Shown: one piece after another, positions 1 to 9,712 of the stretch
How the letters are laid out: the number at the start of each line of letters is the position of its first letter
Position numbering within the stretch: position 1 is the first letter of the stretch
NCBI GenBank assembly: GCA_024998565.1
Contig: JACOEM010000001.1
Location: 310,001 to 374,000 of the forward strand
Direction of reading: 5' to 3'
Length of the DNA stretch: 64,000 nucleotides
DNA from: Nitrospira sp.
GTDB lineage: Bacteria > Nitrospirota > Nitrospiria > Nitrospirales > Nitrospiraceae
Notes under the pieces: model-generated
Database searches by the model: none
What the model was told of the DNA's origin: nothing
Seen by the model: only the letters and a program-made list of their open reading frames with translations
Program-made: the position numbers and the translations under genes

Positions 1-1356
1 CCAGGCAGCGAATCGTTCTTGATCGACGGGTTGGTGAAGTCGGTGATTGAGCAGGACCTCGTCGATGAAGCGAGCACCACCCGGCATCCGCAGGCCTTTG
101 CCGCATTGAAGCAAGCCTTGGCCCATGTCTCTCTCGACCACGTCTCCGCGGAGACCGGCATTGCGGCAGACCAGATCCGGGAAATTGCCGCGATTTTCGC
201 AGAAGCACCGCGCGCCATTGCCTTGTGTGCCGAAGGTATCGTCCGGCAGCCGAACGGATACCAGAATGTTCTCAAGCTGATTGATCTGGCCTGGGTGACC
301 GGCAAGCTAGGCCAGCCCGGGAGCGGCGTGACCACAGTCACAGAAGAAGTTAATGAACAGGGTGCAGTGGATATGGGCGTTGCGCCGGAATTCCTCCCCG
401 GCCAGGCACGATTCGATGACCCGAGCGCAAGGGAACGCTTCGGGAAAGCTTGGGACGTGACCCTTCCTGCCAGCGGAACCGGCGCCAATTTCCTGGAGAT
501 TCTCGCCCGTATTCGAAGCGGCCAGATCAAGGCACTGTATGTCATCGGAGAAAATCCCCTGGCCACCTTACCGGCCTCTATGGACGTGAAGGGGACGCTC
601 GAAAAGCTCCAGCTGCTCATCGTTCAAGACCCCTTCCTCACAGAGACAGGGCAAATGGCGCATGTCGTCCTCCCGGCCGCCACCTACGCCGAAAAGGACG
701 GCACCTTCACCAATCTGGAGGGCAAAGTCCTGCGTGTGCGTCAGGCAGTTGATCAGGTCGGGGAAAGCCTGCCGGACTGGCATATCATGACGGCGCTGGC
801 CAACGGTTTGGGATATGACTGGACCTATGAATCGCCGCAAGACGTCCAGAATGAAATCATGAAGTTGCTGCCGGGCTACTATAATCTCGGCCAGCCTCGC
901 CGCGTCTCGCCATCCCCCGATGCCTATTTGTCCAACGGCTACGCAGCTGAAGTCGCGAGCCGGTATCGCAGCCATACGGCGCAATCAACGTCCAGCGACG
1001 GCACGCAGCCCTTTACCTTACTGACCGGACAAGTGCTCTATCATTCCGGGAAAATGTCCACGCGTGCCTCAGGGCTTATCAATATCGAACCGAACAATGG
1101 GCGAATCCGCATGAATCCGGCCGACGTGGAGCGACTCGGGCTGAACGAGCAATCCACCATACGCCTCACTTCTCGGCAGGGTTCCGTGCAAGCCGGCGCC
1201 AAAGCCGATCCCGATATCCAACCCGGATCGTGCTTCTTCCCCGAGCATTTCAATGAGCCGGCCGTGAAGGACCTGATGACCGTAGAGGTGGATGCAGTCA
1301 CGGGAGTTCCGTACTTCAAATCCACGCGTGTAACGATTGAAAAGGTTGGTGCGTAA
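1..1356 (+). CDS. nuoG: NADH-quinone oxidoreductase subunit G, C-terminal part (5' end outside window)
   Basis: The reading frame is open from base 1, so this is the 3' part of a longer gene; the first internal start codon (TTG at 19) is not the real start. About 450 residues remain. They look like the molybdopterin-oxidoreductase-fold part of NuoG, with stretches such as VIGENPLAT, MAHVVLPAATYAEKDGTFTN and a C-terminal MopB-type region around LLTGQVLYHSG. In complex I this peripheral-arm subunit carries Fe-S clusters in its N-terminal part, which is not visible here. It is the first of eight consecutive nuo genes in one orientation, followed after 44 bases by nuoI. The identification rests on these motifs plus context; a related formate-dehydrogenase-like protein is the only real alternative. 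Confidence 0.88.
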   Translation, partial: PGSESFLIDGLVKSVIEQDLVDEASTTRHPQAFAALKQALAHVSLDHVSAETGIAADQIREIAAIFAEAPRAIALCAEGIVRQPNGYQNVLKLIDLAWVTGKLGQPGSGVTTVTEEVNEQGAVDMGVAPEFLPGQARFDDPSARERFGKAWDVTLPASGTGANFLEILARIRSGQIKALYVIGENPLATLPASMDVKGTLEKLQLLIVQDPFLTETGQMAHVVLPAATYAEKDGTFTNLEGKVLRVRQAVDQVGESLPDWHIMTALANGLGYDWTYESPQDVQNEIMKLLPGYYNLGQPRRVSPSPDAYLSNGYAAEVASRYRSHTAQSTSSDGTQPFTLLTGQVLYHSGKMSTRASGLINIEPNNGRIRMNPADVERLGLNEQSTIRLTSRQGSVQAGAKADPDIQPGSCFFPEHFNEPAVKDLMTVEVDAVTGVPYFKSTRVTIEKVGA

Positions 1357-1400
1357 GAGTAAGCTCGCTCGTCTTTTTGATGTCGACAGAGGTGGTGGGA

Positions 1401-1988
1401 ATGAGTGTCGGGGCCTTGACCAAGAAAATTCTTCAGGCGGCGTTGTTCTACGAAATCTGGGACGCCATGAAGGTGACCTTCAAGCATATGTTCCATCGCC
1501 CCATCACCTTCCAATACCCGCGCGAACAACGCACCATCCCCGACGGTCACCGCGGTGCATTAGGGCTGCTGCGTTATGGAGACGGCCGGGACCGCTGCGT
1601 GGGTTGCGACCTTTGCGAAGCGGCATGTCCATCCCGTTGTATAAAAGTCATCAGCCAGGAAGACCCAGAACGTCCCTTGCAGCGCTTTGCCAGCGAGTTC
1701 TACATCGACATCACCAAGTGCGTGTTTTGCGGTTATTGTGTCGAGGCATGCCCTGTCAACGCGCTTGCAATGACCAAGATGTACGAATACTCGACCCACG
1801 ACAAGCGCACCCTCCTCTTCGACAAGAAAAGGCTCTACGAGGTCGGCGAACGTCACCTCGAAGACGCCAAAAAATATCTGTACGCCCATAATCAAGAAAA
1901 GAATTCGGACGAGAGCCGGGAGTATCGTTATTACTTTCCCCAGTCGGTTCTCAAACCCACACAGTCACAACCCAAACATTTGAGCTGA
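1401..1988 (+). CDS. nuoI: NADH-quinone oxidoreductase subunit I (2x[4Fe-4S] ferredoxin-like)
   Basis: This subunit carries the two [4Fe-4S] clusters (N6a, N6b) that pass electrons to N2 near the quinone site. Both signatures are visible, CVGCDLCEAACP and CVFCGYCVEACP, and the N-terminal part contains an amphipathic stretch typical of NuoI. I chose the ATG at 1401 because a GAGGTGG-type ribosome binding site lies just upstream; the in-frame ATG at 1380 and TTG at 1377 have none. The C-terminal tail after the second cluster motif (about 75 residues, Lys/Glu/Tyr-rich) is normal for longer NuoI forms. nuoJ follows after 9 bases, so the genes are surely co-transcribed. Confidence 0.95.
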   Translation: MSVGALTKKILQAALFYEIWDAMKVTFKHMFHRPITFQYPREQRTIPDGHRGALGLLRYGDGRDRCVGCDLCEAACPSRCIKVISQEDPERPLQRFASEFYIDITKCVFCGYCVEACPVNALAMTKMYEYSTHDKRTLLFDKKRLYEVGERHLEDAKKYLYAHNQEKNSDESREYRYYFPQSVLKPTQSQPKHLS

Positions 1989-1997
1989 TCGTAAGTT

Positions 1998-2522
1998 ATG
2001 GCCTTCGTGTTTTTCGCGTATTTCGCAGTGGTAAGTATTGTCGCCGGCATTCTGACCGTCGCGCTGAAGAATCCGGTGCAATGCGGTCTGGCGCTCCTGG
2101 CCCTGCTCCTTCACGTCTCAGGCCTCTTCGTCATGCTGAACGCGGAATTCTTGTGGGCGGTCCAAGTGATCGTCTACGCCGGCGCCATTTTGGTGCTCTA
2201 TCTCTTCGTCCTCATGCTGCTGAACCTCAAGACAGACGACCGCTATTTCCACGCCAAGGCTCCGTATCTCCTAGCTCCAGCGGCAATCGGCTTGGCCTAT
2301 CTCCTGTTCTTGTTGGTGCGATCCCCGTTCGGCGGATCAAAGGGCGATGCCTCAACGGCGGCGATCCTGATGAACGGAGACGCCCACGCCATCGGCATCA
2401 AGATGTTCAGCGACTATCTGCTTCAATTTGAAATCATCGGGGTGTTTCTGACAGGAGCCATCGTCGGCGCGATCGTCCTCGCAAAGACCCCCAAGTCGAT
2501 CGAAACGAGGCGTGACACATGA
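1998..2522 (+). CDS. nuoJ: NADH-quinone oxidoreductase subunit J
   Basis: A hydrophobic 174-residue membrane subunit with about five predicted transmembrane segments, matching NuoJ in length. The conserved third-helix region is seen in VQVIVYAGAILVLYLFVLMLL, which in the family contains the pi-bulge helix near the E-channel. It sits between nuoI and nuoK, and its TGA overlaps the nuoK ATG in an ATGA junction, suggesting translational coupling. There is no sign of damage. Confidence 0.95.
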   Translation: MAFVFFAYFAVVSIVAGILTVALKNPVQCGLALLALLLHVSGLFVMLNAEFLWAVQVIVYAGAILVLYLFVLMLLNLKTDDRYFHAKAPYLLAPAAIGLAYLLFLLVRSPFGGSKGDASTAAILMNGDAHAIGIKMFSDYLLQFEIIGVFLTGAIVGAIVLAKTPKSIETRRDT

Positions 2523-2821
2523 TTCCTTTGTCCGCCTATGTGGCTGTCAGTGCGGTGTTGTTTGCGACAGGTTTGCTCGGCGTCCTGATCCGTCGCAATT
2601 TTATTATTGTGTTGATGTCGGTCGAAATCATGCTGAATGCGGCCACCATCAACTTGGTCGCCTTCTCCCATTACCTGGAAGCCATGCAGGGCCAAATCGT
2701 GGCGCTCTTCATTATCGCCATTGCAGCGGGGGAAGCGGCCATCGGACTCGCTATCATCATCGTGGTGTTCCGCGGCAAGATTTCAACCAACGTCGACGAA
2801 ATGAATTTGTTGAAGTGGTAA
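2519..2821 (+). CDS. nuoK: NADH-quinone oxidoreductase subunit K
   Basis: A 100-residue, three-helix membrane subunit, the usual NuoK length. The two membrane glutamates that are essential in the family are present, in SVEIMLNAATINL and in AAGEAAIGLAI. It overlaps nuoJ by four bases and is separated from nuoL by a single base. NuoK is related to MrpC and forms part of the proton path linking the quinone site to the antiporter-like subunits. Confidence 0.96.
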   Translation: MIPLSAYVAVSAVLFATGLLGVLIRRNFIIVLMSVEIMLNAATINLVAFSHYLEAMQGQIVALFIIAIAAGEAAIGLAIIIVVFRGKISTNVDEMNLLKW

Positions 2822-2822
2822 C

Positions 2823-4826
2823 GTGTCCGACTCTATTGATCTGATCGTCAAACTGATTCCCCTGTTCCCGCTGATGGCCGTCATTGTGAACGGCCTCTTC
2901 GGGCATCGGTATTCCCACGACCTGGCGCACCGCTTTGCGTGGGGCTCGGTCCTGATGTCCTTCCTCTGTGTGCTGGCCGTCTTCACGGAAACCCTCCGAA
3001 CAGGCGCGGCTCGGGAAGTCGTCGCCTACAAATGGATTTTCGGCGGCGACCTTACAATCAATCTGGCCTATTTGATCGATCCATTGACCTGCATCATGTT
3101 GCTGGTCATCACGGGAGTCGGTTTCCTGATCCACGTCTACTCCGTGGGGTACATGCACGGAGAATCCGGCTTCACGCGATTCTTCGTGTACATGAATCTC
3201 TTCATGGTTTCGATGCTCCTGCTGGTGATGGGCAATAACTACGTCGTCCTCTTTATCGGCTGGGAAGGCGTCGGACTCTGCTCCTATCTGCTAATCGGGT
3301 ACTACTACGACAAGGTCTCCGCTGCCAAAGCGGCCACCAAAGCCTTCGTGGTCAATCGAATCGGTGATGCCGGATTCCTCCTGGCGATCTTCCTGGTGTT
3401 CGTGAACTTCCGAACCCTCGACTATACCCAGGTCATGCAGAATGCCGCACAGCTGTCGCCTGAAATGGCCACCGCCATCGCACTCTGCCTCTTGGTTGGA
3501 GCCGTCGGAAAGTCCGCACAACTTCCGCTCTATACTTGGCTGCCCGACGCGATGGAAGGCCCGACGCCGGTCAGTGCGCTCATCCACGCGGCCACCATGG
3601 TTACGGCGGGCGTCTACATGATCGTCCGGAATCACGCAATTTTCGATCTGTCGCCCACCGCCATGACGACCGTCGCCTGGATCGGCGGACTCACCGCACT
3701 CTTCGCTGCCACGATCGGCCTAGTCCAGACCGACATCAAGCGCGTCCTGGCCTATTCAACCGTCAGTCAGCTCGGGTACATGTTCCTCGGCTGTGGCCTC
3801 GGTGCCTACACCGCCGCGGTCTTCCATCTGATGACCCATGCGTTCTTTAAAGCGCTCTTGTTCCTGTCGGCCGGGTCCGTCATCCATGCATTGTCCGGCG
3901 AGCAGGATATACGCAAGATGGGCGCGTTGAAGTCGAAGATCCCCTGGACACATACCCTCTTCCTCATCGGCACGATCGCGATCGCCGGAATCCCGCCCTT
4001 AGCGGGCTTCTGGAGCAAAGACGAAATCATGGGCCATGCGTTCGTGCATCATCACTATGTGCTCTATGGCATGGCAGCGGTCGGCGCATTCCTGACCTCG
4101 TTTTACATGTTCCGACTGACCTATCTCACGTTCTATGGCACCTCCCGGCTGGATCACCACACCGCGGAACACGTCCACGAATCCCCCATGGTGATGGTCG
4201 GGCCCCTCGTCGTGTTAGCCACCCTCTCCGTCATTGGTGGCTTTCCCGGTGTTCCGCCTGAAAACGGCTGGTTCCACCACTTCCTGCACTCGGTCGCAGG
4301 TGTGGCCGGGGAGGAGCACGCCACCGCGCCTGGGCTGATGCTCGGACTGATGGGCACGGCCACCGTCATTGCGCTCCTGGGCTGGGGACTGGCGCATTAC
4401 TTTTACAGTGGGCCTTCCTCCGCAGCAGATGCACTCGCCGCACGGATGCCGGGCGTGTACACGACCCTGCTGAACAAGTACTTTGTCGACGAACTGTACG
4501 ACCGGCTGTTCGTGGAACCGACCAAGCAGATCGGGAGACTTTGCGACTGGTTTGACCGTACGATCATCGACGGCCTGGTCCGATCTATCGATCGTGGGAC
4601 AGACGCCAGTTCAGCGGCCATCACCTGGACCGAAAAACATGTGGTCTATGCCGGCTTGAACATCATCGGCTATGCGAACCACCTCCTGGCCCGCTCGTGG
4701 CGGCGGCTTCAGACCGGCATGGTGCATCAGTACGCGGCCATCATTGTGGCGGGACTCTTTATTCTCGTGCACCTCATTCTTTTGATTTGGACCGGAAGCG
4801 GTTCCAACGGGTATTTATCACGCTGA
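2823..4826 (+). CDS. nuoL: NADH-quinone oxidoreductase subunit L (antiporter-like proton pump)
   Basis: A 667-residue protein with many transmembrane helices; E. coli NuoL is about 613, so this form is long. The proton_antipo domain has the family hallmarks LPDAMEGPTPVSALIHAATMV and TDIKRVLAYSTVSQLGYMF, and a central WEGVGLCSYLLIGYY glutamate. The C-terminal part (about residues 500-667) should carry the lateral helix that spans the membrane arm. Start is GTG at 2823, one base after the nuoK stop. Length matters here because operons with two nuoM genes are reported to have a NuoL with an extended lateral helix (my recollection of work on 2M complex I); I cannot align it to prove that. Confidence 0.95.
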   Translation: MSDSIDLIVKLIPLFPLMAVIVNGLFGHRYSHDLAHRFAWGSVLMSFLCVLAVFTETLRTGAAREVVAYKWIFGGDLTINLAYLIDPLTCIMLLVITGVGFLIHVYSVGYMHGESGFTRFFVYMNLFMVSMLLLVMGNNYVVLFIGWEGVGLCSYLLIGYYYDKVSAAKAATKAFVVNRIGDAGFLLAIFLVFVNFRTLDYTQVMQNAAQLSPEMATAIALCLLVGAVGKSAQLPLYTWLPDAMEGPTPVSALIHAATMVTAGVYMIVRNHAIFDLSPTAMTTVAWIGGLTALFAATIGLVQTDIKRVLAYSTVSQLGYMFLGCGLGAYTAAVFHLMTHAFFKALLFLSAGSVIHALSGEQDIRKMGALKSKIPWTHTLFLIGTIAIAGIPPLAGFWSKDEIMGHAFVHHHYVLYGMAAVGAFLTSFYMFRLTYLTFYGTSRLDHHTAEHVHESPMVMVGPLVVLATLSVIGGFPGVPPENGWFHHFLHSVAGVAGEEHATAPGLMLGLMGTATVIALLGWGLAHYFYSGPSSAADALAARMPGVYTTLLNKYFVDELYDRLFVEPTKQIGRLCDWFDRTIIDGLVRSIDRGTDASSAAITWTEKHVVYAGLNIIGYANHLLARSWRRLQTGMVHQYAAIIVAGLFILVHLILLIWTGSGSNGYLSR

Positions 4827-4850
4827 CGCAGCAGAATTTCTGGACACACG

Positions 4851-6410
4851 ATGCTTGAAGAGTTCAGTTTTGGATTCCCGATCCTCTCGTACCTGATCTT
4901 CCTCCCACTCGCGGGCGCGGCGGTGCTCTGGTTGATCGAAGACGAAGATCTCCTCAAGACGACGACATTGGGTATCACCCTGGTGGAACTGGCCCTGGCC
5001 TGCCTGGTGCTCGTGCGCTTCGTGCCGGATTCCGCTGCCATGCAATTCGCCGAGCATGCGCGGTGGATGCCGGCGCTCGGCATCGGCTACCACCTCGCCG
5101 TCGACGGCATCAGCGTACTCTTTGTAGGGCTGACTGCCTTTCTCACCGTGCTGGTCGTCATCTATTCCTGGGATACCGTGCGCAATCAGGTCCGCCTGTA
5201 CTTCATGGCGCTCTTGGCCCTCGAGACCACCACCATGGGTATCTTTGCCTCGATCGACCTGATTCTGTTCTTCGTCTTCTGGGAACTCATGCTCATCCCG
5301 AGCTACTTCCTGATCAAATTGTGGGGCGGAGGAGCAGAGCGCCATTACGCAGCCCTCAAGTATGTGCTCTACACACTCCTGGGCAGCGTCTTCATGCTGG
5401 TCGGCATCGCCTTGCTGGACATCAACTATCACCAGTGGGCGGTGACTCACCACCTCGACCACGTCTACTCATTCGACCTGCTGGAGTTACTCTCGGTCCC
5501 GATCCCGCTCTCCCAGCAGATTTTGATCTTCTGGCTGATGTTCATGGGATTCGCCTTCAAAGCGCCGGTGTTCCCATTTCACACCTGGCTCCCTGATGCC
5601 CTCGTTGAAGGACCCATCGGTATGGCCGTCATGTTGGCCGGCATGAAATTGGGCACCTATGGCTTCCTTCGTTTTACCTTCCCGTTGCTGCCCGATGCAT
5701 CGAAGAGCGAAGGCGTCGTCTCAATCGTCATGGTCCTGGCCCTCGCGGCAATTCTGTACGGGGCGGTGGTGGCACTCATTCAATCGGACTTCAAGCGCCT
5801 CCTCGCATTCAGTAGCATCAGCCACCTTGGGTTTGTGGTGGTGGGGCTCTTTGCCCTGAATTTTCAGGGCTTGCAGGGGAGCCTCCTGACCATGATCAAC
5901 CTCGGTTTCAGCACCGCCGGTCTCTTCTTCATGGCAGGCTTCTTATCCACCAGACAACAGAGTTCCCAATTGTCCTCCTTCGGAGGATTCGCAAAACAGG
6001 TACCGCTCCTGGCCTCATTCCTCCTGTTGATCGGCATGGCCTCCATCGGACTGCCTGGGACCAATGGTTTTGTCGGGGAATTTCTGATCCTCCTCGGCGC
6101 TTTCAAAGCCAAATGGTGGTATGGAGCCGTGGCGGTCACCGGGGTCATCTTCGGAGCAGCCTATTTCTTGTGGTATTACGAGCGAGCCATGCTCGGCCCG
6201 CTGAGCAAGAATATTTCCGCCACGATCAAGGACCTGCACATGCGGGAAATCACCATCGCACTCTCACTCTCGGTGATGATTCTGTGGATCGGCCTGTATC
6301 CGTCACCCTTTTTGAGAATGATGAATGGATCGATTCAAGCTCTCGTCGATCGGTTGGATCGTGCCAAAGTGGCCTCGGTAGACACTGTCATCCACGTGCC
6401 GGCTAAGTAG
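4851..6410 (+). CDS. nuoM: NADH-quinone oxidoreductase subunit M, first copy
   Basis: A 519-residue antiporter-like membrane subunit close to the usual NuoM length. The glutamate-bearing helix is visible as FFVFWELMLIPSYFLIKLWG, followed by the FHTWLPDALVEGP motif and QSDFKRLLAFSSISHLGFV. It lies 24 bases after nuoL and four bases before a second nuoM-like gene. Of the two copies this is the more canonical one. It should add one proton-translocating module to the membrane arm. Confidence 0.94.
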   Translation: MLEEFSFGFPILSYLIFLPLAGAAVLWLIEDEDLLKTTTLGITLVELALACLVLVRFVPDSAAMQFAEHARWMPALGIGYHLAVDGISVLFVGLTAFLTVLVVIYSWDTVRNQVRLYFMALLALETTTMGIFASIDLILFFVFWELMLIPSYFLIKLWGGGAERHYAALKYVLYTLLGSVFMLVGIALLDINYHQWAVTHHLDHVYSFDLLELLSVPIPLSQQILIFWLMFMGFAFKAPVFPFHTWLPDALVEGPIGMAVMLAGMKLGTYGFLRFTFPLLPDASKSEGVVSIVMVLALAAILYGAVVALIQSDFKRLLAFSSISHLGFVVVGLFALNFQGLQGSLLTMINLGFSTAGLFFMAGFLSTRQQSSQLSSFGGFAKQVPLLASFLLLIGMASIGLPGTNGFVGEFLILLGAFKAKWWYGAVAVTGVIFGAAYFLWYYERAMLGPLSKNISATIKDLHMREITIALSLSVMILWIGLYPSPFLRMMNGSIQALVDRLDRAKVASVDTVIHVPAK

Positions 6411-6414
6411 GACC

Positions 6415-8070
6415 ATGGCTGAATACACGCTGCTCATTATTCTCTTCGCGCCGTTTGTCGGGGCCCTGGCTCTGATCTTCGTCTCCAACCGCCAGCTCTC
6501 GCTGGTCCGCGGCATTGCAGCCGGCTCGGCTTTTGTCTCATTGATCGCTTCCGTCTATCTTTTCTACGCTTACGACCCGTTGAAAGGCGGCTACCAGTTT
6601 ATCCAGCGGATTGAATGGTCACGACAACTGGGGATCTCCCTTCACCTCGGGGTGGATGGAATCGGCACCCCGCTGGTCCTGGCCTCCGGCATCCTCCTCT
6701 TCGCCGGCATTTTCGTCTCCTGGCATATCAAAGACCGGGTTAAAGAGTTTTACATCTGGATTCTCATTCTGGCCGCAGCGACGATCGGCGTCTTCATGTC
6801 GCTGGATTTGTTCTTCCTGTATTTCTTCTACGAAATGTCCGTGATCCCCATGTATCTCCTCTTGGGCATGTGGGGGAGCCATACGAAAAAGTATCTCGAG
6901 ATGACGGACGCCGAAGGCCTCAAGCAGCGCGACTCCGTCGGCTTTATCTTCAATTTCGGCGCGAACAGCAAAGAATATGCGGCCATGAAGCTGGTCCTGT
7001 TTCTGTCCGCCTTCGCCGTCGCGGCATTGATGGGTATTCTCCTGATCTACAAGTTCTCAGGACTCAATACCTTCGACATTCTGGTGTTGCGTGAGCAGGC
7101 CCATTTCTCGGGTCCCCTGGCCACGCTGATCTGGCTGTTGATCTTTTTCGGCTTTGCGTCGATCGCTCCGATCTGGCCGCTGCACTCCTGGTCTCCCGTC
7201 GGCCACGCGGCCGCCCCGGCTGCCACCAGCATGTTGCACGCGGGCGTGCTGATGAAATTGGGACATTTCTCGATCATCCGGGTCGCTTTCGAAATCCTGC
7301 CGGAGACCACCCGCGAACTCATGCCCATTGCCGCGGTGCTGTGCATCTTCAGCATCATCTACGGCGGACTCGTCGCCTATTATGCAAAGGACACCAAGTA
7401 CGTCATCGGTTATTCCAGCTCTAGCCATATGGGCTACGTGTTCCTTGGCATGGCCGCGCTCGACTACATCAGCCTGAGCGGGGCCGTCATCTATATGTTC
7501 GCTCACGCTATGGCCACCGGGATGCTTTTCGCCATGGCCGGCTGGGTCTACGATCAAACCCACACCCGCGACATTCCCTCGCTGGGAGGCCTCTCCAACC
7601 GGATGCCATTTATTTCCGCCGCCTTCGTGATCGGCTGCATGGCCTCGATCGGAATGCCCGGGACCGTGAACTTTATCGCTGAAGTCATGATCATCGTCGG
7701 CAGTTGGAACAAATATCCCTTCCAGGTCGTCGTTGCCGTCCTGGGTATCGTGCTGACCATGGCCTATCTCTTCAAGATGATGCGCGGCCTGTTCTATGGC
7801 TCCATGGCGGAAAAATACAGCCACTCCCACGATGCCGTGACCGTCGTTGATCGTATGCCGCTGCTGATCATGATCACCGTCAGCATCAGTTTCGGAATTT
7901 TCCCGGGGCACCTCTACTCCGTCGTCAGATCCGGAGTCGATCCCTTGATCGCTCGTATCACCAAGGTCGTCCCGGTTGCGGAGCACCCTATGAACCTTCC
8001 ACATGCCACCTCGCCAACCGTACCCACATCCGCTTCCCGTGAAGCACTTGCGAAGGTGACCCCGCGATGA
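6415..8070 (+). CDS. NADH-quinone oxidoreductase subunit M, second divergent copy
   Basis: A 551-residue proton_antipo-family protein directly behind the first nuoM (4 bases) and overlapping nuoN by ATGA. It keeps the helix glutamate (LYFFYEMSVIPMYLL) and KYVIGYSSSSHMGYVF, so it looks like a working antiporter-type module. The loop that normally reads LPDAxxEAPT is altered to HSWSPVGHAAAPAATSM, without the acidic residue, and there is an extra segment near residues 155-185. Two nuoM genes in one nuo operon define the 2M form of complex I described for Nitrospira and a few other lineages (family knowledge). An inserted second M module should raise the number of protons moved per electron pair or help reverse electron flow; that is inference. 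Confidence 0.92.
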   Translation: MAEYTLLIILFAPFVGALALIFVSNRQLSLVRGIAAGSAFVSLIASVYLFYAYDPLKGGYQFIQRIEWSRQLGISLHLGVDGIGTPLVLASGILLFAGIFVSWHIKDRVKEFYIWILILAAATIGVFMSLDLFFLYFFYEMSVIPMYLLLGMWGSHTKKYLEMTDAEGLKQRDSVGFIFNFGANSKEYAAMKLVLFLSAFAVAALMGILLIYKFSGLNTFDILVLREQAHFSGPLATLIWLLIFFGFASIAPIWPLHSWSPVGHAAAPAATSMLHAGVLMKLGHFSIIRVAFEILPETTRELMPIAAVLCIFSIIYGGLVAYYAKDTKYVIGYSSSSHMGYVFLGMAALDYISLSGAVIYMFAHAMATGMLFAMAGWVYDQTHTRDIPSLGGLSNRMPFISAAFVIGCMASIGMPGTVNFIAEVMIIVGSWNKYPFQVVVAVLGIVLTMAYLFKMMRGLFYGSMAEKYSHSHDAVTVVDRMPLLIMITVSISFGIFPGHLYSVVRSGVDPLIARITKVVPVAEHPMNLPHATSPTVPTSASREALAKVTPR

Positions 8071-9563
8071 CTTTTTCCCTTACCCTGTCAGTCAGCGATC
8101 TTCTGCTCCTGCTACCGGAGCTGTTCCTCACTGCCTGGCTGTGCGTCGTCCTGATTGTCGATTTTTCATTCAAGCGGATCGTTCAAGAACAGCTCGCGTA
8201 CCTGAGCATTCTTGGATTGGTCATCACGCTGGCCTGCCTGGCCTGGTTCGATGTCACCGGCATCACCGGCACTCTCTTCGGCAAGATGTTCGTTCTCGAT
8301 CGGATGGCGATCTTCTTCAAAGTGATGATCCTCCTCGCCACGATCCTGGTCATTCTCTTGTCGATCGATTATGTCCACCGCTTTTCTTTCTTCCGGGGGG
8401 AATACTATTTCCTCGTCGTCATGTCGGCATTAGGCATGATGTTCATGACCTCCGCCAACGACTTGCTGTCGCTCTTCGTGACCCTGGAATTCGCGACATT
8501 CGGCTTTTATGTCCTGGTGTCCTATCTCCGTGACGATATGGCATCCAACGAAGCCGGGCTCAAGTTCTTCATCCTGGGCGTCTTTGCGGCGGGCTTGCTC
8601 GCCTATGGCATTAGCCTCGTCTATGGTGAAACAGGCAAACTCGTCTTCTCGGACATGACTGGCGCAGCCCCGACTACCGGCCTCGTCATCGGCTTCCTTC
8701 TTATTTTTGCCGCCCTGGGATTCAAGATCGGCGCGGTCCCGTTCCATTCATGGATCCCCGACACCTATCACGGCGCACCGACGCCGGTCACCGCGTTTCT
8801 GTCAATCGCGCCCAAGGTAGCCGCCTTTGCGATTCTGCTGCGCCTCTTCTTAGTGGCGCTGGCCACCTTCAAGCCGGCCTGGGCATTGCTCATCGTGGCA
8901 GCCTCCATCCTCTCGATGACCTACGGCAACATCGTGGCAATCGCACAACGAAATGTGAAGCGGCTGCTGGCCTATTCCGGTATCGCGCAAGTCGGCAACG
9001 TGCTCATCGGCCTGGCAGCAGGGACCAAGATGGGGACCGATTCCATCTTGTTCTACCTCCTGACCTATCTCTTTGCGAACCTCGGAGCCTTCGCCGTTAT
9101 CATGGCGATCAGCAATGCAGTGGGCAGCGATGAAATCGACGATTACAGCGGACTCAACCGGCGCTCGCCGTTTCTCGCCTTTGCCATGCTGATTTTCCTG
9201 TTGTCGCTGGCCGGAGTTCCTCCGCTCGCCGGCTTCATCGGCAAATTGTATATTTTTGTCGCGGCGATCAAGGAGGGGCTCTATATCCTGATCACGGTCG
9301 GCCTCGTCAACATCGTCGTGTCGATGTACTACTACCTGATCGTCGTCAAGAAGATGTACATCAGCGAACCACTCGATTCTTCCCCCATCAAGACGACGGG
9401 TCCGTTGCGGGCGGTCATCTATGTCGGATTGGCCGGCACACTCGTGATCGGCATCTACCCACAGCCGTTCCTCGACTGGGCCGTGGCAGCCACGTTGATG
9501 TTTTCCAATCTGCTCGGCCCTGCCGCTTCCATTCCCGTACCAGTCGCGCCGTTCGGCGGATAA
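8067..9563 (+). CDS. nuoN: NADH-quinone oxidoreductase subunit N
   Basis: A 498-residue antiporter-like subunit, the usual length and usual last gene of a nuo operon. Motifs include FVTLEFATFGFYVLVSY with the helix glutamate, FHSWIPDTYHGAPTPVTAFLS and QRNVKRLLAYSGIAQVG. It overlaps the second nuoM by four bases (ATGA). No clear hairpin with a T-run follows the stop codon, so where the transcript ends is unknown; the next gene begins about 150 bases downstream in the same orientation. Confidence 0.96.
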   Translation: MTFSLTLSVSDLLLLLPELFLTAWLCVVLIVDFSFKRIVQEQLAYLSILGLVITLACLAWFDVTGITGTLFGKMFVLDRMAIFFKVMILLATILVILLSIDYVHRFSFFRGEYYFLVVMSALGMMFMTSANDLLSLFVTLEFATFGFYVLVSYLRDDMASNEAGLKFFILGVFAAGLLAYGISLVYGETGKLVFSDMTGAAPTTGLVIGFLLIFAALGFKIGAVPFHSWIPDTYHGAPTPVTAFLSIAPKVAAFAILLRLFLVALATFKPAWALLIVAASILSMTYGNIVAIAQRNVKRLLAYSGIAQVGNVLIGLAAGTKMGTDSILFYLLTYLFANLGAFAVIMAISNAVGSDEIDDYSGLNRRSPFLAFAMLIFLLSLAGVPPLAGFIGKLYIFVAAIKEGLYILITVGLVNIVVSMYYYLIVVKKMYISEPLDSSPIKTTGPLRAVIYVGLAGTLVIGIYPQPFLDWAVAATLMFSNLLGPAASIPVPVAPFGG

Positions 9564-9712
9564 GGCCGGCCAGGATACGCCTTACGACTTCAATCAAATC
9601 CCTTCGCTTATCAATAGCTTCTGCTACAATACAATCTCCTGATCTCTGAGCGGTTCACCGAGGCTCCGCAGCCTTGTGTGGGCTCGCCCCAATTCATCCG
9701 CCTGGATCTCGC

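Noticed and set aside
1341-1400. Earlier nuoI starts (TTG at 1377, ATG at 1380)
   Set aside because: No ribosome binding site precedes them; the ATG at 1401 has GAGGTGG at a suitable distance.
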